Source of the DNA: Actinomycetospora sp. TBRC 11914
Lineage (GTDB): Bacteria; Actinomycetota; Actinomycetes; Mycobacteriales; Pseudonocardiaceae
Assembly (NCBI RefSeq): GCF_012933465.1
Contig: NZ_JABBND010000026.1
Coordinates: forward strand, 1-63,730
Reading direction: 5' to 3'
DNA: 63,730 nt
How positions within the stretch are numbered: position 1 is the stretch's first letter; the number at the start of each line of letters is the position of its first letter. The notes below the pieces were generated by a model. The model was not told the DNA's origin, did not search any database, and worked only from the letters and a program-made list of their open reading frames with translations. The position numbers were made by a program, and so were the translations under genes. Positions 17,201 to 24,645 of this stretch are shown here, piece after piece.

Positions 17201-17763
17201 GGCACGGCCATGTCGGCGAGCGCCGCCTCGGAGGCACAGGGCACCGAGGAGGACTTGGCGGCGGGGTCGTCGCCGACGATCGCGAGCGCGCCGCCGTGGG
17301 CGGAGGTGCCGGCGAGGTTGGCGTGGCGCAGGGCGTCGGTCGCCCGGTCGAGCCCCGGCGCCTTGCCGTACCAGTAGCCGGTGATCCCGTCGGCCACGTC
17401 GTCGCGCAGGGCCCCCGTCGCGGGCGCGAGCTGGGTGCCCTGCACCGCGGTGAGGGCGAGCTCCTCGTTCAGGCCGGGGGCGACGACGACGCCGTGCGCG
17501 TCGAGGAGCTCGCGGTTGCGGAGCAGCTCGAGGTCGTAGCCCGCCAGCGGCGAGCCCTCGTAGCCCGAGACGTAGCCGCCGGTGCGCAGCCCCGCGGCGG
17601 CGTCGGCGCGACGCTGGTCGAGGGGCAGCCGCACGAGGGCCTGGACGCCGGTGAGCTGCACGCGGCCGTCCGTGTCGGTGTAGCGGTCGCGCAGCGTCAT
17701 GGCGGGGCGGCGGGGCTCGACCGGGACGGATCCGGGGCGGGTGCGCGGCACGTCGAGGGTCAT
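14239..17763 (-). CDS. Fused indolepyruvate-type ferredoxin oxidoreductase
   Basis: A 1174-aa single-chain 2-oxoacid:ferredoxin oxidoreductase of the IorA-IorB fusion type. The N-terminal part holds the pyrimidine/core domain (TGGYVSGYEGSPLAGYD, ALAIVGDDPAAKSSSVPCASE). The TPP-binding part follows (YCSGCPHNTSTT, GAGIGCHTMV, QNMGDGTFHHSGSLAIRA). A cysteine-rich region near residues 640-700 (CEGCGDCGQTSNC and CNKDYSCLDGDCPAF) should bind Fe-S clusters. The C-terminal gamma-like domain opens with RLAGIGGTGVTTTSQVLA. Such enzymes oxidise aryl or branched 2-oxoacids to acyl-CoA and reduce ferredoxin; aerobic actinobacteria and proteobacteria carry this long form. It is divergent from an Lrp/AsnC regulator, which fits amino-acid catabolism. 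The substrate is inferred. Confidence 0.92.
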   Translation of the reverse strand: MTLDVPRTRPGSVPVEPRRPAMTLRDRYTDTDGRVQLTGVQALVRLPLDQRRADAAAGLRTGGYVSGYEGSPLAGYDLELLRNRELLDAHGVVVAPGLNEELALTAVQGTQLAPATGALRDDVADGITGYWYGKAPGLDRATDALRHANLAGTSAHGGALAIVGDDPAAKSSSVPCASEAALADMAVPVLYPADVADVLDLGRHAVHLSRISGCWVGLKMVTAVADGSGTVAVGPDRIQPVVPDLEIDGTPFRHEPHATLLGPRLAPLERDLHRARLVLARRYAAANRLDTIVGRGPARVGIVAAGKSWLDLRQALAALGLDDDECARRGVRLLRVGMPWPLEPGVVDHFADGLDEIVVVEEKRAFLETQIKERLYGRPGAPAVHGKRDDAGVLFAEHGDLDPDAVAVGLARRLLAHGDVPSVQAWDARRRSRRTRIDLPIAGANRQPFYCSGCPHNTSTTSAPEGSLVGAGIGCHTMVMLMPESQVGGVTGLTQMGGEGAHWLGTEPFADPAKASHWVQNMGDGTFHHSGSLAIRAAVAAGAHMTFRLLHNGAAAMTGGQDAVGALPMPALVRVLLDEGVARVIVTTEDTARYRRVRLAKGVVVWDRSRIDEAQELLAATPGVTVLVHDQECAAQKRRKRKRGTLPDPTTRVVINERVCEGCGDCGQTSNCLSVTPVDTEFGRKTRIHQASCNKDYSCLDGDCPAFTVVEPGAARSTVAVPPLDAASLPTPVRTVRDEAVIRLAGIGGTGVTTTSQVLAAAARIDGRPTRGLDQTGLAQKGGAVVSDVKLGDAEVAGRAAAGEADLYLGADLLVAADPVYLAAASPQRTVAVVSSAKIPTGEQVVDPSVSYPPVDAVLGRIRSAVRADVGAVLDARALSETLFGDDQFSLSLLVGAAFQLGALPLSAAAVEAAFELNGAAVERNVQAFRRGRQSVADPAAFAALVEEVTRPAPSGVPGLTTAGAAAAAEIVASIGAPAGSELARLVGIRVPELVAYQDAAYARSYAAVVGGLVDGPAALAEAVAVGLHKLMAYKDEYEVARLSTDPAFSAGVRAEFGADARISWKLHPPSLRAMGLRHKLTLGPWFRPAYSTLRAMRRLRGTPLDPFGRAEVRRVERALVEEYRALVPRLSAMAADGEVERAVRIAALPDMVRGYEGVKLANVARYREALRAM

Positions 17764-17951
17764 GGTGGCGACCTCCGATCTGGCGACGGCGGCGGCCGCG
17801 GACCCGGGGTGGCCGGTCCGGACCCCCGCGCGGTGACCGGGCGAGGACTGCTCGGATGGACGCGAAAGCTAGAGACCTACTGGTCGGTGGTCCAGAGCGA
17901 TGTCATGATGTTGGGCCGTTGGTACACCCGTGCCGCGGAGGAGCTGGTCGG

Positions 17952-17970
17952 GCTGGTCCGTTGGACCAGC
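17952..17970. promoter_or_regulatory. Inverted repeat in the Lrp/oxidoreductase divergent region
   Basis: GCTGGTCC-GTT-GGACCAGC is a perfect 8-base inverted repeat about 33 bp before the Lrp start and about 190 bp before the oxidoreductase start. It is the best operator candidate for Lrp/AsnC autoregulation and control of the divergent gene. Confidence 0.5.
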
Positions 17971-18002
17971 GCCGTCGCGGGGTGGTCGCCGGAGGTGTGA
18001 CG

Positions 18003-18491
18003 GTGGTGCTGGACGACCTGGACCGGTCCCTGCTGCTGGCCCTGCTCGAGCGCCCCCGGGTGGGCCTGCGGGAGCACGCCCGCTCGCTGGGGGTGGCCCG
18101 GGGCACCGTGCAGGCCCGCTTCGTCCGCCTCCAGGAGGCCGGGGTCATCACCGGGTTCGCCCCGCGGGTGTCACCGTCCGCGCTCGGCTACGGCGTGCTC
18201 GCGTTCGTGACGCTGCACATCGCGCAGGGGCGGCTCGACGCGGTGGCCGAGCACCTCGCCTCGGTGCCGGAGGTGGTCGAGGCCCACAGCATCACCGGCG
18301 ACGGCGACCTGTGGTGCCGGGTCGTGGCGCACTCCAACGCCCACCTCGAGCAGGTCATCCAGCAGCTGCTCGCCTCGCCCGGGGTGGAGCGCACCCAGTC
18401 GGAGATCTCGCTGACCGAGCGGGTGCCCGCGCGGGTGCTGCCGCTGGTGCGGGCCCTGCCCCGCGCGGGGCGCCGGCGGGAGGAGTCCTGA
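18003..18491 (+). CDS. Lrp/AsnC-family regulator
   Basis: About 162 aa; the GTG at 18003 (or 18006) is 7 bases after GGAGG. It has an N-terminal AsnC helix-turn-helix (LDDLDRSLLLALLERPRVGLREHARSLGVARGTVQARFVRLQEAGVI) and a C-terminal RAM ligand domain (ALGYGVLAFVTLHI, VVEAHSITGDGDLWCRV). These regulators sense amino acids or their oxoacids. Divergent placement suggests it controls the 2-oxoacid:ferredoxin oxidoreductase. Confidence 0.93.
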   Translation: MVLDDLDRSLLLALLERPRVGLREHARSLGVARGTVQARFVRLQEAGVITGFAPRVSPSALGYGVLAFVTLHIAQGRLDAVAEHLASVPEVVEAHSITGDGDLWCRVVAHSNAHLEQVIQQLLASPGVERTQSEISLTERVPARVLPLVRALPRAGRRREES

Positions 18492-18573
18492 GGGGAGCCC
18501 CGACGCGCCGCGGTCCGGCCGAGCCGCAGGTCCGGCGCGCCGACGGTCGGCGGGCGCGTGCTCGCCCCGGCCG

Positions 18574-19440
18574 CTAGGCCGGGACGTCGAGGACCGGCCG
18601 CCGCGTCGCCCGCCGGGCCGGCGAGCCGGGCGGCGGGCCGATCCGCAGCGGCGTGGTGACCGCGCCCGCCGGGAGGGGAGCGTGCACGGGCACGGGCACG
18701 GGCCCGCGCGGCGCCGCGGCGGGCAGCATCAGCGCGACCGTCGGCGGCGTGCCCACCGGCGTCGGCGCCGGGACCGCGGGCCGGGCGTCGGGGCGGACCG
18801 GCGCCGTCACGGGCAGGTCGAGGTCCTCGCGCGCCAGGACGTCGGCGAGGTCGTCGCGGTCGACCCCGAGGTCGGCGAGCAGCGTCGCCGAGCGCCCGGC
18901 GGCGAGGAGGGCGAGCGCCAGGTCGGCCGCCACCGCGGGCCGGTCCCGGGTCGTCGCCCGCGCCCGTGCCCGCGCCAGCGCGCCCGCCGCGGCCACGGAC
19001 AGCGCGGGGCTCCCGTCCGGCGCCACGAGCGGCTCGGGCACCGGACCCTCGGCGCAGGCCGCGGCGAGGAGCGCCGCGCCGGCCCGGCGCAGGCCGAACG
19101 CGCGCCCGACCTCCCCGCCGGCGCGGACGACGGCGAGGAGCAGGTGCTCGGTGCCGACCCGTCCGTGGCCGAGCACCTCCACCTCCCGCCGCGCGGCCTC
19201 GACGAGGCCGGGCAGCTCACCCTCCGCGGGGCGGGCGCCCGAGGGTGGGTCCGACGGCCCGTCGAGGCAGCCGGCGCCGTACGCGGTGGCGTCGTCGGGC
19301 GTCGGGGACACGGTCCGGCGCTTCGTCGGGGAGGGGCGGCGCGCCCCGCCCACGACGCCCCCGCCGTCGGTGCGACGGGATGGTCCCGGCACCGCACGGT
19401 CCTGCGTCCGGAGGTCATCGAAGATCGGCGTGGCGGTCAT
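18574..19440 (-). CDS. Clp-N-domain-like protein without ATPase domain
   Basis: A 288-aa protein from the ATG at 19440. Residues about 60-215 look like the repeated helical ClpA/ClpC N-domain: LVEAARREVEVLGHGRVGTEHLLLAVV and a weaker second half (ARARATTRDRPAVAADLALALLAAGRSATLLADLGVDRDDL). A Pro/Ala/Val-rich tail of about 70 residues follows. No Walker motifs are present, so it would act as a stand-alone substrate- or adaptor-binding domain, as other short Clp-N proteins in actinobacteria may. A TACAAC -10-like box lies about 40 bp upstream. Divergent from the WhiA-like gene. Confidence 0.7.
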   Translation of the reverse strand: MTATPIFDDLRTQDRAVPGPSRRTDGGGVVGGARRPSPTKRRTVSPTPDDATAYGAGCLDGPSDPPSGARPAEGELPGLVEAARREVEVLGHGRVGTEHLLLAVVRAGGEVGRAFGLRRAGAALLAAACAEGPVPEPLVAPDGSPALSVAAAGALARARARATTRDRPAVAADLALALLAAGRSATLLADLGVDRDDLADVLAREDLDLPVTAPVRPDARPAVPAPTPVGTPPTVALMLPAAAPRGPVPVPVHAPLPAGAVTTPLRIGPPPGSPARRATRRPVLDVPA

Positions 19441-19818
19441 CGGCCCGGCTCCCTTCCCAGTGCCTCGTGGGGGAGTTGTAGCGGCGCGCGGGCCCCGACC
19501 GGCGGATCTCGCCCGCTCCACGGCGCGCGGGGGTGATCCCCCGTCCGGGTGGTCGGGTGCCGCGCGGTGACCGCGCCACCGGGCCGGGCGACGTCGCCGC
19601 CCGCCGCGCCACCGCCCTGCCGGCCCAGCGCGGTCGCCCACCGCAGGCACCGCTCACCCACAGGCGCCGGGCCGGCACGGCACGGTGCCACCTTCGGGCG
19701 CTTTCCCGTCGTGTCGCGTGGGAGGGAGCCCGGTCCGACGTCGCCGGGGGTCGTGTGTGAGGCTGCCGCGACCGTCCGGGCACGGCGCTCGGCCGGCACC
19801 GACGAGGGGGAGGTGGGC
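19441..19818. promoter_or_regulatory. 378-bp divergent intergenic region
   Basis: The gap separates the Clp-N-like gene (minus) and the WhiA-like gene (plus). A TACAAC box on the minus strand (about 19475-19480) could serve the Clp-N-like gene. Open frames here extend from the flanking genes and have no protein character. No repeat was seen. Confidence 0.35.
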
Positions 19819-20775
19819 ATGGGGACCGTCCGTCGCCGGACCACCGCGTCCACCCCGTCCGGTCCGCCGGCGCGCTCGGCGGGCACGCGCACCGTCGTCG
19901 CGACCCTCGCCCGGGTCGCCCCGCCCGCCCGCGACCGCGACGCCGGCGCGGAGGCCGCGGCCATCGTGCGGTGGGCGCGCGCCGCCGGGACCGCCGACCG
20001 CCTCGTCGTCGAGCTCGACTCCCCCGAGGCCGCGTCCCGGCTCGTGTCGCTGCTGACCCGCATCGGCGCCACCGACGGGGTGGTGCGCGGGGACGCGGAG
20101 CTCGGGACGTGGCACGTGGAGGCTCCCGACCCCCGCGATCCCGGGCAGGATCCGCTCGCGGCGCGGCTGGGCCTCGTCGACGGACGCGGGCGGACGCTCC
20201 CGAGCCCGCCCGCCTGGCTCACCGGCGGCTCGCTGCCCGGTGCGGTGGCGACGTGGCGCGGCGCCCTGCTCGCCCGCGGCCACGTCGAGCGGCGGGGAGC
20301 GGCCGCCGCCGTCGTCGTGGACTGCCCCGCCCCGGGTCCGGCGCTCGCGCTCGCCGAGCTCGGCCTGCGTCTCGGGGTCCGGGCCGGGACACGCCGCGAC
20401 GAGGGCCCGTCCCGGGTCGAGGTGACCGACCCGGCCGAGGTCGCGCTGCTGCTCACCACCTGCGGGGGCCGCGCCACCGCGGCCGCGGCCGGGCTCGAGG
20501 TGCCCGACGGCGACCCGACCCCGGCCTCGGCCAACGAGGCCCGCGCCACCGTCGCCGCCTCCCGGGCGGGCACCGCGGTCGCCGAGGCCTTCGCGGCGCT
20601 GGCGCGGGCCGGCGTCGACGTCCCGGAGCCGCTCGCCGAGGCCGGCCGTCTCCGCCTCGCCCACCCCGAGCTCGGGCTGGCCGACCTCGCCGCCCGCGCC
20701 GACCCGCCGCTGTCCAAGGACGCCCTCGCCGGGCGCCTGCGGCGACTCCTCGCGCTCGCCCGCCGCCACCGCTGA
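19819..20775 (+). CDS. WhiA-family paralogue (LAGLIDADG-like plus HTH)
   Basis: A 318-aa protein from the ATG at 19819, behind GGGGGAGG. It aligns along its whole length with the sporulation/division regulator WhiA. There is an N-terminal repeat (ALARVAPPARDRDAGAEAAAIVRWARAAG), the homing-endonuclease-like second repeat (LTGGSLPGAVATWRGALLARGHVE, then VVDCPAPGPALALAELGLRLGV), and the C-terminal DNA-binding segment LRLAHPELGLADLAARADPP followed by SKDALAGRLRRLLALA. The usual WhiA stretch with NxxNFDDANLRRS is reduced to SANEARATVAASR. Canonical whiA sits with uvrC, rapZ and yvcK, none of which is here, so this is probably a second, diverged copy. Confidence 0.75.
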   Translation: MGTVRRRTTASTPSGPPARSAGTRTVVATLARVAPPARDRDAGAEAAAIVRWARAAGTADRLVVELDSPEAASRLVSLLTRIGATDGVVRGDAELGTWHVEAPDPRDPGQDPLAARLGLVDGRGRTLPSPPAWLTGGSLPGAVATWRGALLARGHVERRGAAAAVVVDCPAPGPALALAELGLRLGVRAGTRRDEGPSRVEVTDPAEVALLLTTCGGRATAAAAGLEVPDGDPTPASANEARATVAASRAGTAVAEAFAALARAGVDVPEPLAEAGRLRLAHPELGLADLAARADPPLSKDALAGRLRRLLALARRHR

Positions 20776-20819
20776 GGCGCGCCTACAGTGCGCCCCGACG
20801 GTGATCACGGGAGGCGGCG

Positions 20820-21791
20820 ATGGTCGAGACGGTGCGGGGTCCGGTCGACACGGCGGAGCTGGGGACGACGCTCATGCACGAGCACGTCTTCGTGCTCACC
20901 CCCGACCTCCTCGCCAACTACGGCCACACCTACTGGGACGAGGAGGTCCGTGTCGCCGACGCGGTCGACAAGCTGACCCGCCTGCGCGGGCTCGGGATCC
21001 GCACGATCCTCGACCCGACCGTCGTCGGCCTCGGGCGCTACGTGCCCCGCGTCGCGCGCATCAACGCCGAGGTCGACCTCCACATCGTCGTCGCCACCGG
21101 GCTCTACACGTTCGCCGACCTGCCGCGGCAGCTGCAGAACCGCGGCCCCGGCACGCTGCTCGGCGGCGAGGACCCGCTCACCGGCATGTTCCTGCGCGAC
21201 CTCCGCGAGGGCATCGGCGGCACCGGGATCCGGGCGGCCTTCCTCAAGGGCGTGGTGGAGGAGAGCGGCTTCACCCCGGACCAGGAGCGGATCCACCGCG
21301 CGATCGCGGCCGCCCACCGCGAGACCGGTGTCCCGATCACCCTCCACACCAACAGCGAGCACGAGACCGGCCGGATCGCCCTGGACTTCTACGAGTCGCA
21401 GGGCGCCGACCTCACGAAGGTCGTCGTGGGCCACGCCGGCGACTCCAACGACCTCGACTACCTGCGCTCCCTCGCCGACCGCGGCGCGATCCTGGGCTGC
21501 GACCGCTTCGGGCTCGACCGGTACAACACCACCGACCGCCGCGTCGCGACCGTCGCCGCGCTGTGCGCCGAGGGCTACGCCGACCGCGTCGCGCTGTCCC
21601 ACGACGCGTCCTGCTACATCGACTTCTACGCCGGCGACGAGGCGCAGCGGACGCTGCGGGCGCAGGCCCCGAACTGGCACTACGAGCACATCACCCGCGA
21701 CGTCCTGCCGGCGCTGCGCGACGCCGGGGTCACCGACGGGCAGATCACGACGATGATGGTGGAGACGCCCCGCCGCTACCTCGACGGCTGA
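20820..21791 (+). CDS. Phosphotriesterase-family metal hydrolase
   Basis: A 323-aa amidohydrolase-superfamily protein. The binuclear metal ligands are visible: TLMHEHVF (HxH) near residue 20, the bridging Lys in AAFLKGVVEE near 145, TLHTNSEHETG near 177, VVGHAGDSND near 205 and ALSHDASC near 262. Members act as lactonases or phosphotriesterases. A TACAGT -10 box at 20784-20789 and a GGGAGG site lie just upstream, so it probably has its own promoter. The substrate is unknown; quorum-type or sugar lactones are possible. Confidence 0.9.
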   Translation: MVETVRGPVDTAELGTTLMHEHVFVLTPDLLANYGHTYWDEEVRVADAVDKLTRLRGLGIRTILDPTVVGLGRYVPRVARINAEVDLHIVVATGLYTFADLPRQLQNRGPGTLLGGEDPLTGMFLRDLREGIGGTGIRAAFLKGVVEESGFTPDQERIHRAIAAAHRETGVPITLHTNSEHETGRIALDFYESQGADLTKVVVGHAGDSNDLDYLRSLADRGAILGCDRFGLDRYNTTDRRVATVAALCAEGYADRVALSHDASCYIDFYAGDEAQRTLRAQAPNWHYEHITRDVLPALRDAGVTDGQITTMMVETPRRYLDG

Positions 21792-21815
21792 GCCGGCCGT
21801 CCAGAGGCACACCAC

Positions 21816-21841
21816 GCAGGTCGGACGCCGCTCGGACCTGC
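21816..21841. terminator. Hairpin between convergent hydrolase and esterase genes
   Basis: GCAGGTCGGA pairs with TCGGACCTGC (one mismatch, 6-base loop) in the 51-bp gap between two convergent stops. A bidirectional terminator is likely. Confidence 0.55.
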
Positions 21842-21842
21842 C

Positions 21843-22949
21843 TCACGTGCCCGTCACCGACGCCGACCGGGCCATCCCGAGGAAGTCGACGATCGCGGTG
21901 GCGGCGTCCGGCCCGGACGGGTCGGCGTAGGACGCCCCGGCCCGGCCGCCCGACCAGTCGTGCCCCATCCCGTGCACCGTCCACGACTCCGCGAGCAGCC
22001 GACCGCCCGGCTCCCGCCAGCGCTCCCGGGTCCACGACCGTCCCCCCTCGACGCGGCCGGTCTCGCGCTCGTGCGGCGCCTCGCGCCCGACCACCGACCG
22101 GACGACGGCGGCCGCGTTGCCGGGCGCGACGGTGCGGTCGGCGTCGCCGTGCACGACGACCAGCGGCACCGGCCCCGCGTCGGCGACCGCCGCCGGCGGC
22201 GACGACATCGCCGCGAAGGCCGACCCGACGTCGCGCGCCGCCCGGTAGGGCAGCCCGGAGTGGACGCCGGCGCCGCAGAACAGGTCGGGGTGGGTGGCGG
22301 CGAGGACGGCGGCCATCGCCGCGCCCGCCGAGAAGCCGGCGACGCCGATCCGGCCGGCGTCGACGTCGTGCGCGGCCGCCACCTCGCGGGCGATCGCGGC
22401 GAGGGCGGCGGGCTCGCCGCGGTCGCGCTCCTGGTCGCCGGGGCGGAACCAGTTCCAGTAGCCCATCGCGTTCGCCGACCGGGACTGCTCGGGATAGGCG
22501 ACGACGACGCCCTCCCGCTCGGCCACCTCGTCCATCCCGGTCGAGGCGGCGAACCCGTCCGCGTCCTGCGTGCCTCCGTGCAGCATGACCAGCAGCGGCG
22601 CGGGGCGCTGGGGCGCCGTCGGCACGTACACGCGGTAGGCGAGCCCGCCCGCCGCACCGCGGACGACGCTGCCCGGGGAACGACGCGCGCCGCCCGCCGT
22701 CGGGACCCCGCCGGCGCCCGGTGTGCGCAGGCCGGACAGTCCGCCGAGCCCAGGTAGGCCGCCCCCGGGCAGGCCACCCCCCGGCAGACCGCCGCCGGGC
22801 AGGCCGGACCCGCCGAGCGCGCGCTGGATCTCGGCCGTCGCGGCGGTGAGCTGCCCCGCGCGCACGAGCCGCGTCGCCTCGTCGAAGGGGGTGGCGCTGC
22901 TGCCGCCGGGGCGCGCGAGGGCGCCGACGAGCCGGGTGAAACGGGACAT
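21843..22949 (-). CDS. PHB-depolymerase-type alpha/beta esterase with GLPGG linker
   Basis: A 368-aa protein. The catalytic part starts near residue 100 (LAYRVYVPTAPQRPAPLLVMLHGGTQDADGF). It has the nucleophile motif GFSAGAAMA near 200, the acid in HGDADRTVAP near 270, and the His in HGMGHDWSGG near 335. This is the LpqC/PHB-depolymerase (esterase PHB, CE1-like) group, which hydrolyses polyesters or acyl esters. Ahead of it are a short helical region and a collagen-like GLPGG repeat (residues about 48-72). No clear signal peptide is visible. It lies 17 bp behind an RHH regulator gene in the same operon. Confidence 0.88.
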   Translation of the reverse strand: MSRFTRLVGALARPGGSSATPFDEATRLVRAGQLTAATAEIQRALGGSGLPGGGLPGGGLPGGGLPGLGGLSGLRTPGAGGVPTAGGARRSPGSVVRGAAGGLAYRVYVPTAPQRPAPLLVMLHGGTQDADGFAASTGMDEVAEREGVVVAYPEQSRSANAMGYWNWFRPGDQERDRGEPAALAAIAREVAAAHDVDAGRIGVAGFSAGAAMAAVLAATHPDLFCGAGVHSGLPYRAARDVGSAFAAMSSPPAAVADAGPVPLVVVHGDADRTVAPGNAAAVVRSVVGREAPHERETGRVEGGRSWTRERWREPGGRLLAESWTVHGMGHDWSGGRAGASYADPSGPDAATAIVDFLGMARSASVTGT

Positions 22950-22966
22950 GGGTGCTCCTGGGGGAG

Positions 22967-23365
22967 TCAGACGATGCGCGGCCCGAGGGCCGCCTTGACC
23001 GCACGGCTCGCCCGGAAGGCGCCGAGCACCTCGACCGAGGCGATGGTCGCCAGGGCCAGGTCGGGGTCGACGTCCTCGGCGACGGTCGCCAGCCCGAGGA
23101 CGCGGATGTGGACCTGCTCCCCCGCGTCGCGCAGCCGTTCGAGGTCGGCGCGGGAGAAGTGCTGGGTGCCGAGGACGAGGGTGCGGCGGGCGACCGTGTG
23201 CTCGATCGCCGACTCGCTGCGCGCGAGCTGGGTGCGGACGGCGGTGCGGATGAAGTCGGTGCGGTTGCTGAAGAAGCCCTCCTGCACGAGCAGGTCGATC
23301 CGCCCCAGGTCAACCGGACCCAGGTTCACGGTGATCTTCTCGGTGCGCTCCGGCTCCCCGGCCAC
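22967..23365 (-). CDS. Ribbon-helix-helix regulator with C-terminal extension
   Basis: A 132-aa protein from the GTG at 23365, about 9 bases after GGAGGG. The N-terminal 45 residues are an RHH domain: KITVNLGPVDLGRIDLLVQEGFFSNRTDFIRTAVRTQL. The C-terminal half (RTLVLGTQHFSRADLERLRDAGEQVHIRVLGLATVAEDVDPD) may sense a ligand or mediate oligomerisation. The same two-part protein is found with PHB/esterase genes in other actinobacteria, to my knowledge. It precedes the esterase by 17 bp; the palindrome at 23382-23397 in its leader is a candidate operator. Confidence 0.85.
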   Translation of the reverse strand: MAGEPERTEKITVNLGPVDLGRIDLLVQEGFFSNRTDFIRTAVRTQLARSESAIEHTVARRTLVLGTQHFSRADLERLRDAGEQVHIRVLGLATVAEDVDPDLALATIASVEVLGAFRASRAVKAALGPRIV

Positions 23366-23381
23366 GTCGACCCTCCCTCCG

Positions 23382-23397
23382 CCATCCACATGGATGG
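23382..23397. promoter_or_regulatory. Palindrome upstream of the RHH-esterase operon
   Basis: CCATCCACATGGATGG has 7-base arms around CA. It lies 17-32 bp upstream of the RHH start codon, where RHH autoregulators usually bind. Confidence 0.55.
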
Positions 23398-23429
23398 TGC
23401 ACGGCAGGTGTCGCGAGCGCAAGCGGGTC

Positions 23430-24191
23430 TCAGGCGAGGATGTCGGCGTACACCTCCCGCGTGGTCGCGCACGGGTCGGCGCCGAGCTCGTCGCGCAGGA
23501 GGCGACGCATCTCCTCGTAGGCCCGCAGGGCCGCCGCGCGGTCGCCCCGGGCGGCGAGGGCGCGCATGAGCAGGCGGTGGCCGTGCTCGGCGAGCGGATC
23601 GAGCGCGATGAGCGCCCGCGCGCTGCGCTCGGCGCCGGAGCGCTCCCCGGGCCCGAGATGCAGGCAGGCCTCGCCGTACCCGGCGAGCACGCGCCGGTGC
23701 CGGAGGGACGCCTCCCGGCGGCGGTCCTCGCTCCACGGGTCGTCGAAGTCGGCCAGGAAGCCGCGCTGGGTGACGAACAGCGCGCTGAGCGACTCGGTCC
23801 ACGCCGCCCGCCAGTCCTCCCGCGCCGCGGCCGACTCGGCCGCATGCAGGGCGGCCCGCGCGACCGCCGCGTCGACGATCGACCCCGGCGGCAGGACGAG
23901 GTCCAGGCTGCGCCGCCCCCGGATCTCGGCCGGCGCGAGCACCGTCCGGACCTTGGAGAGCAGCGCGGAGAACGTCGCCGACGCCCCGTCGCCCGGGCTC
24001 GCGGGACACCACAGCAGGTCGATCAGCGCTGCGCGGTCGACCGGGCAGCGGTCGGAGTCGGCCAGGACCGCGACGAGCAGGCGCGCGCGACGCCCGGGCA
24101 GGAGGTGCTCGACCGGACGGCCGGCGACGGCGACCGCGAACCGCCCGTGGAGCTGGACGCGCACCGGCGGGGGAACGTCCGGGTCCGACAT
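23430..24191 (-). CDS. SARP/BTAD-type transcriptional regulator
   Basis: A 253-aa protein with the two domains of Streptomyces antibiotic regulatory proteins and no further domain. The N-terminal OmpR-like winged helix spans about residues 10-95 (VRVQLHGRFAVAVAGRPVEHLLPGRRARLLVAVLADS, LIDLLWCPASPGDGASATFSALLSKVRTVL). The bacterial transcriptional activator domain follows (AALHAAESAAAREDWRAAW ... GHRLLMRALAARGDRAAALRAYEEMRRLLRDELGADP). SARPs usually activate nearby biosynthetic genes, but no biosynthetic cluster is beside it. A TAGTGT -10-like box lies upstream on the minus strand. The target is unknown. Confidence 0.88.
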   Translation of the reverse strand: MSDPDVPPPVRVQLHGRFAVAVAGRPVEHLLPGRRARLLVAVLADSDRCPVDRAALIDLLWCPASPGDGASATFSALLSKVRTVLAPAEIRGRRSLDLVLPPGSIVDAAVARAALHAAESAAAREDWRAAWTESLSALFVTQRGFLADFDDPWSEDRRREASLRHRRVLAGYGEACLHLGPGERSGAERSARALIALDPLAEHGHRLLMRALAARGDRAAALRAYEEMRRLLRDELGADPCATTREVYADILA

Positions 24192-24361
24192 GGGCCTCTC
24201 CCCCGTGGCGGTGTCGCGGTCCCCCCGCCCGCCCCGACACTAGCCACCGAACCCGACGAATCCGACCCTCGCCGCGACAGGACCGCGACAAGGTTCCGGC
24301 AACGTGACCGCGCCAGGCTCGGCGTCGGGACCCGGAAAGGACACCGAGAAGGGGGATCGCG

Positions 24362-24523
24362 ATGAACCAGGTCAGGTGCGAGTGCGGGTACGCCGCGCGC
24401 AGCGACGAGGAGCAGCAGGTGGTGGACGAGGTCCTCGCGCACGTGCGCCAGGACCACCCGGACCTCGTCGGGCAGGTCACGCCCGAGGTCGTCCGCGGCT
24501 GGATCGAGCTCGTCCCCGGGTGA
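24362..24523 (+). CDS. DUF1059-type small protein
   Basis: A 53-aa protein (MNQVRCECGYAARSDEEQQV ... DHPDLVGQVTPEVVRGWIELVPG) behind a strong GGGGGAT site. The CxCG start, the predicted Asp/Glu-rich helix and the DHP motif match the DUF1059 family of small conserved proteins of unknown function. It faces away from the SARP gene and is closed by the hairpin at 24528-24563. Confidence 0.85.
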   Translation: MNQVRCECGYAARSDEEQQVVDEVLAHVRQDHPDLVGQVTPEVVRGWIELVPG

Positions 24524-24527
24524 GGGT

Positions 24528-24563
24528 GGGCGCGTGGTCGCCCGGCGCCGGGCGACCACGCCC
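24528..24563. terminator. Strong hairpin after the DUF1059 gene
   Basis: GTGGTCGCCCGGC pairs perfectly with GCCGGGCGACCAC, and GGGC/GCCC flanks extend the stem. It starts 4 bp after the stop codon. Confidence 0.75.
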
Positions 24564-24645
24564 CTGCCGCGGTGAGCTGGGTGGTGAACCACAACCCAGG
24601 GGCTCTAGGGTGCCGGGAACGCCCCCGGAACCCGAGGAGCCCACG

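Noticed and set aside
14203..18000. A 1265-residue open frame on the plus strand opposite the ferredoxin oxidoreductase
   Set aside because: Its composition is Arg/Gly/Asp-rich with no fold pattern, while the opposite strand encodes a full conserved enzyme; it is a GC-rich shadow.
23430..24523. A secondary-metabolite cluster around the SARP regulator
   Set aside because: No PKS, NRPS, terpene or RiPP enzyme lies within the window; neighbours are DUF1059, SRPBCC and an esterase.
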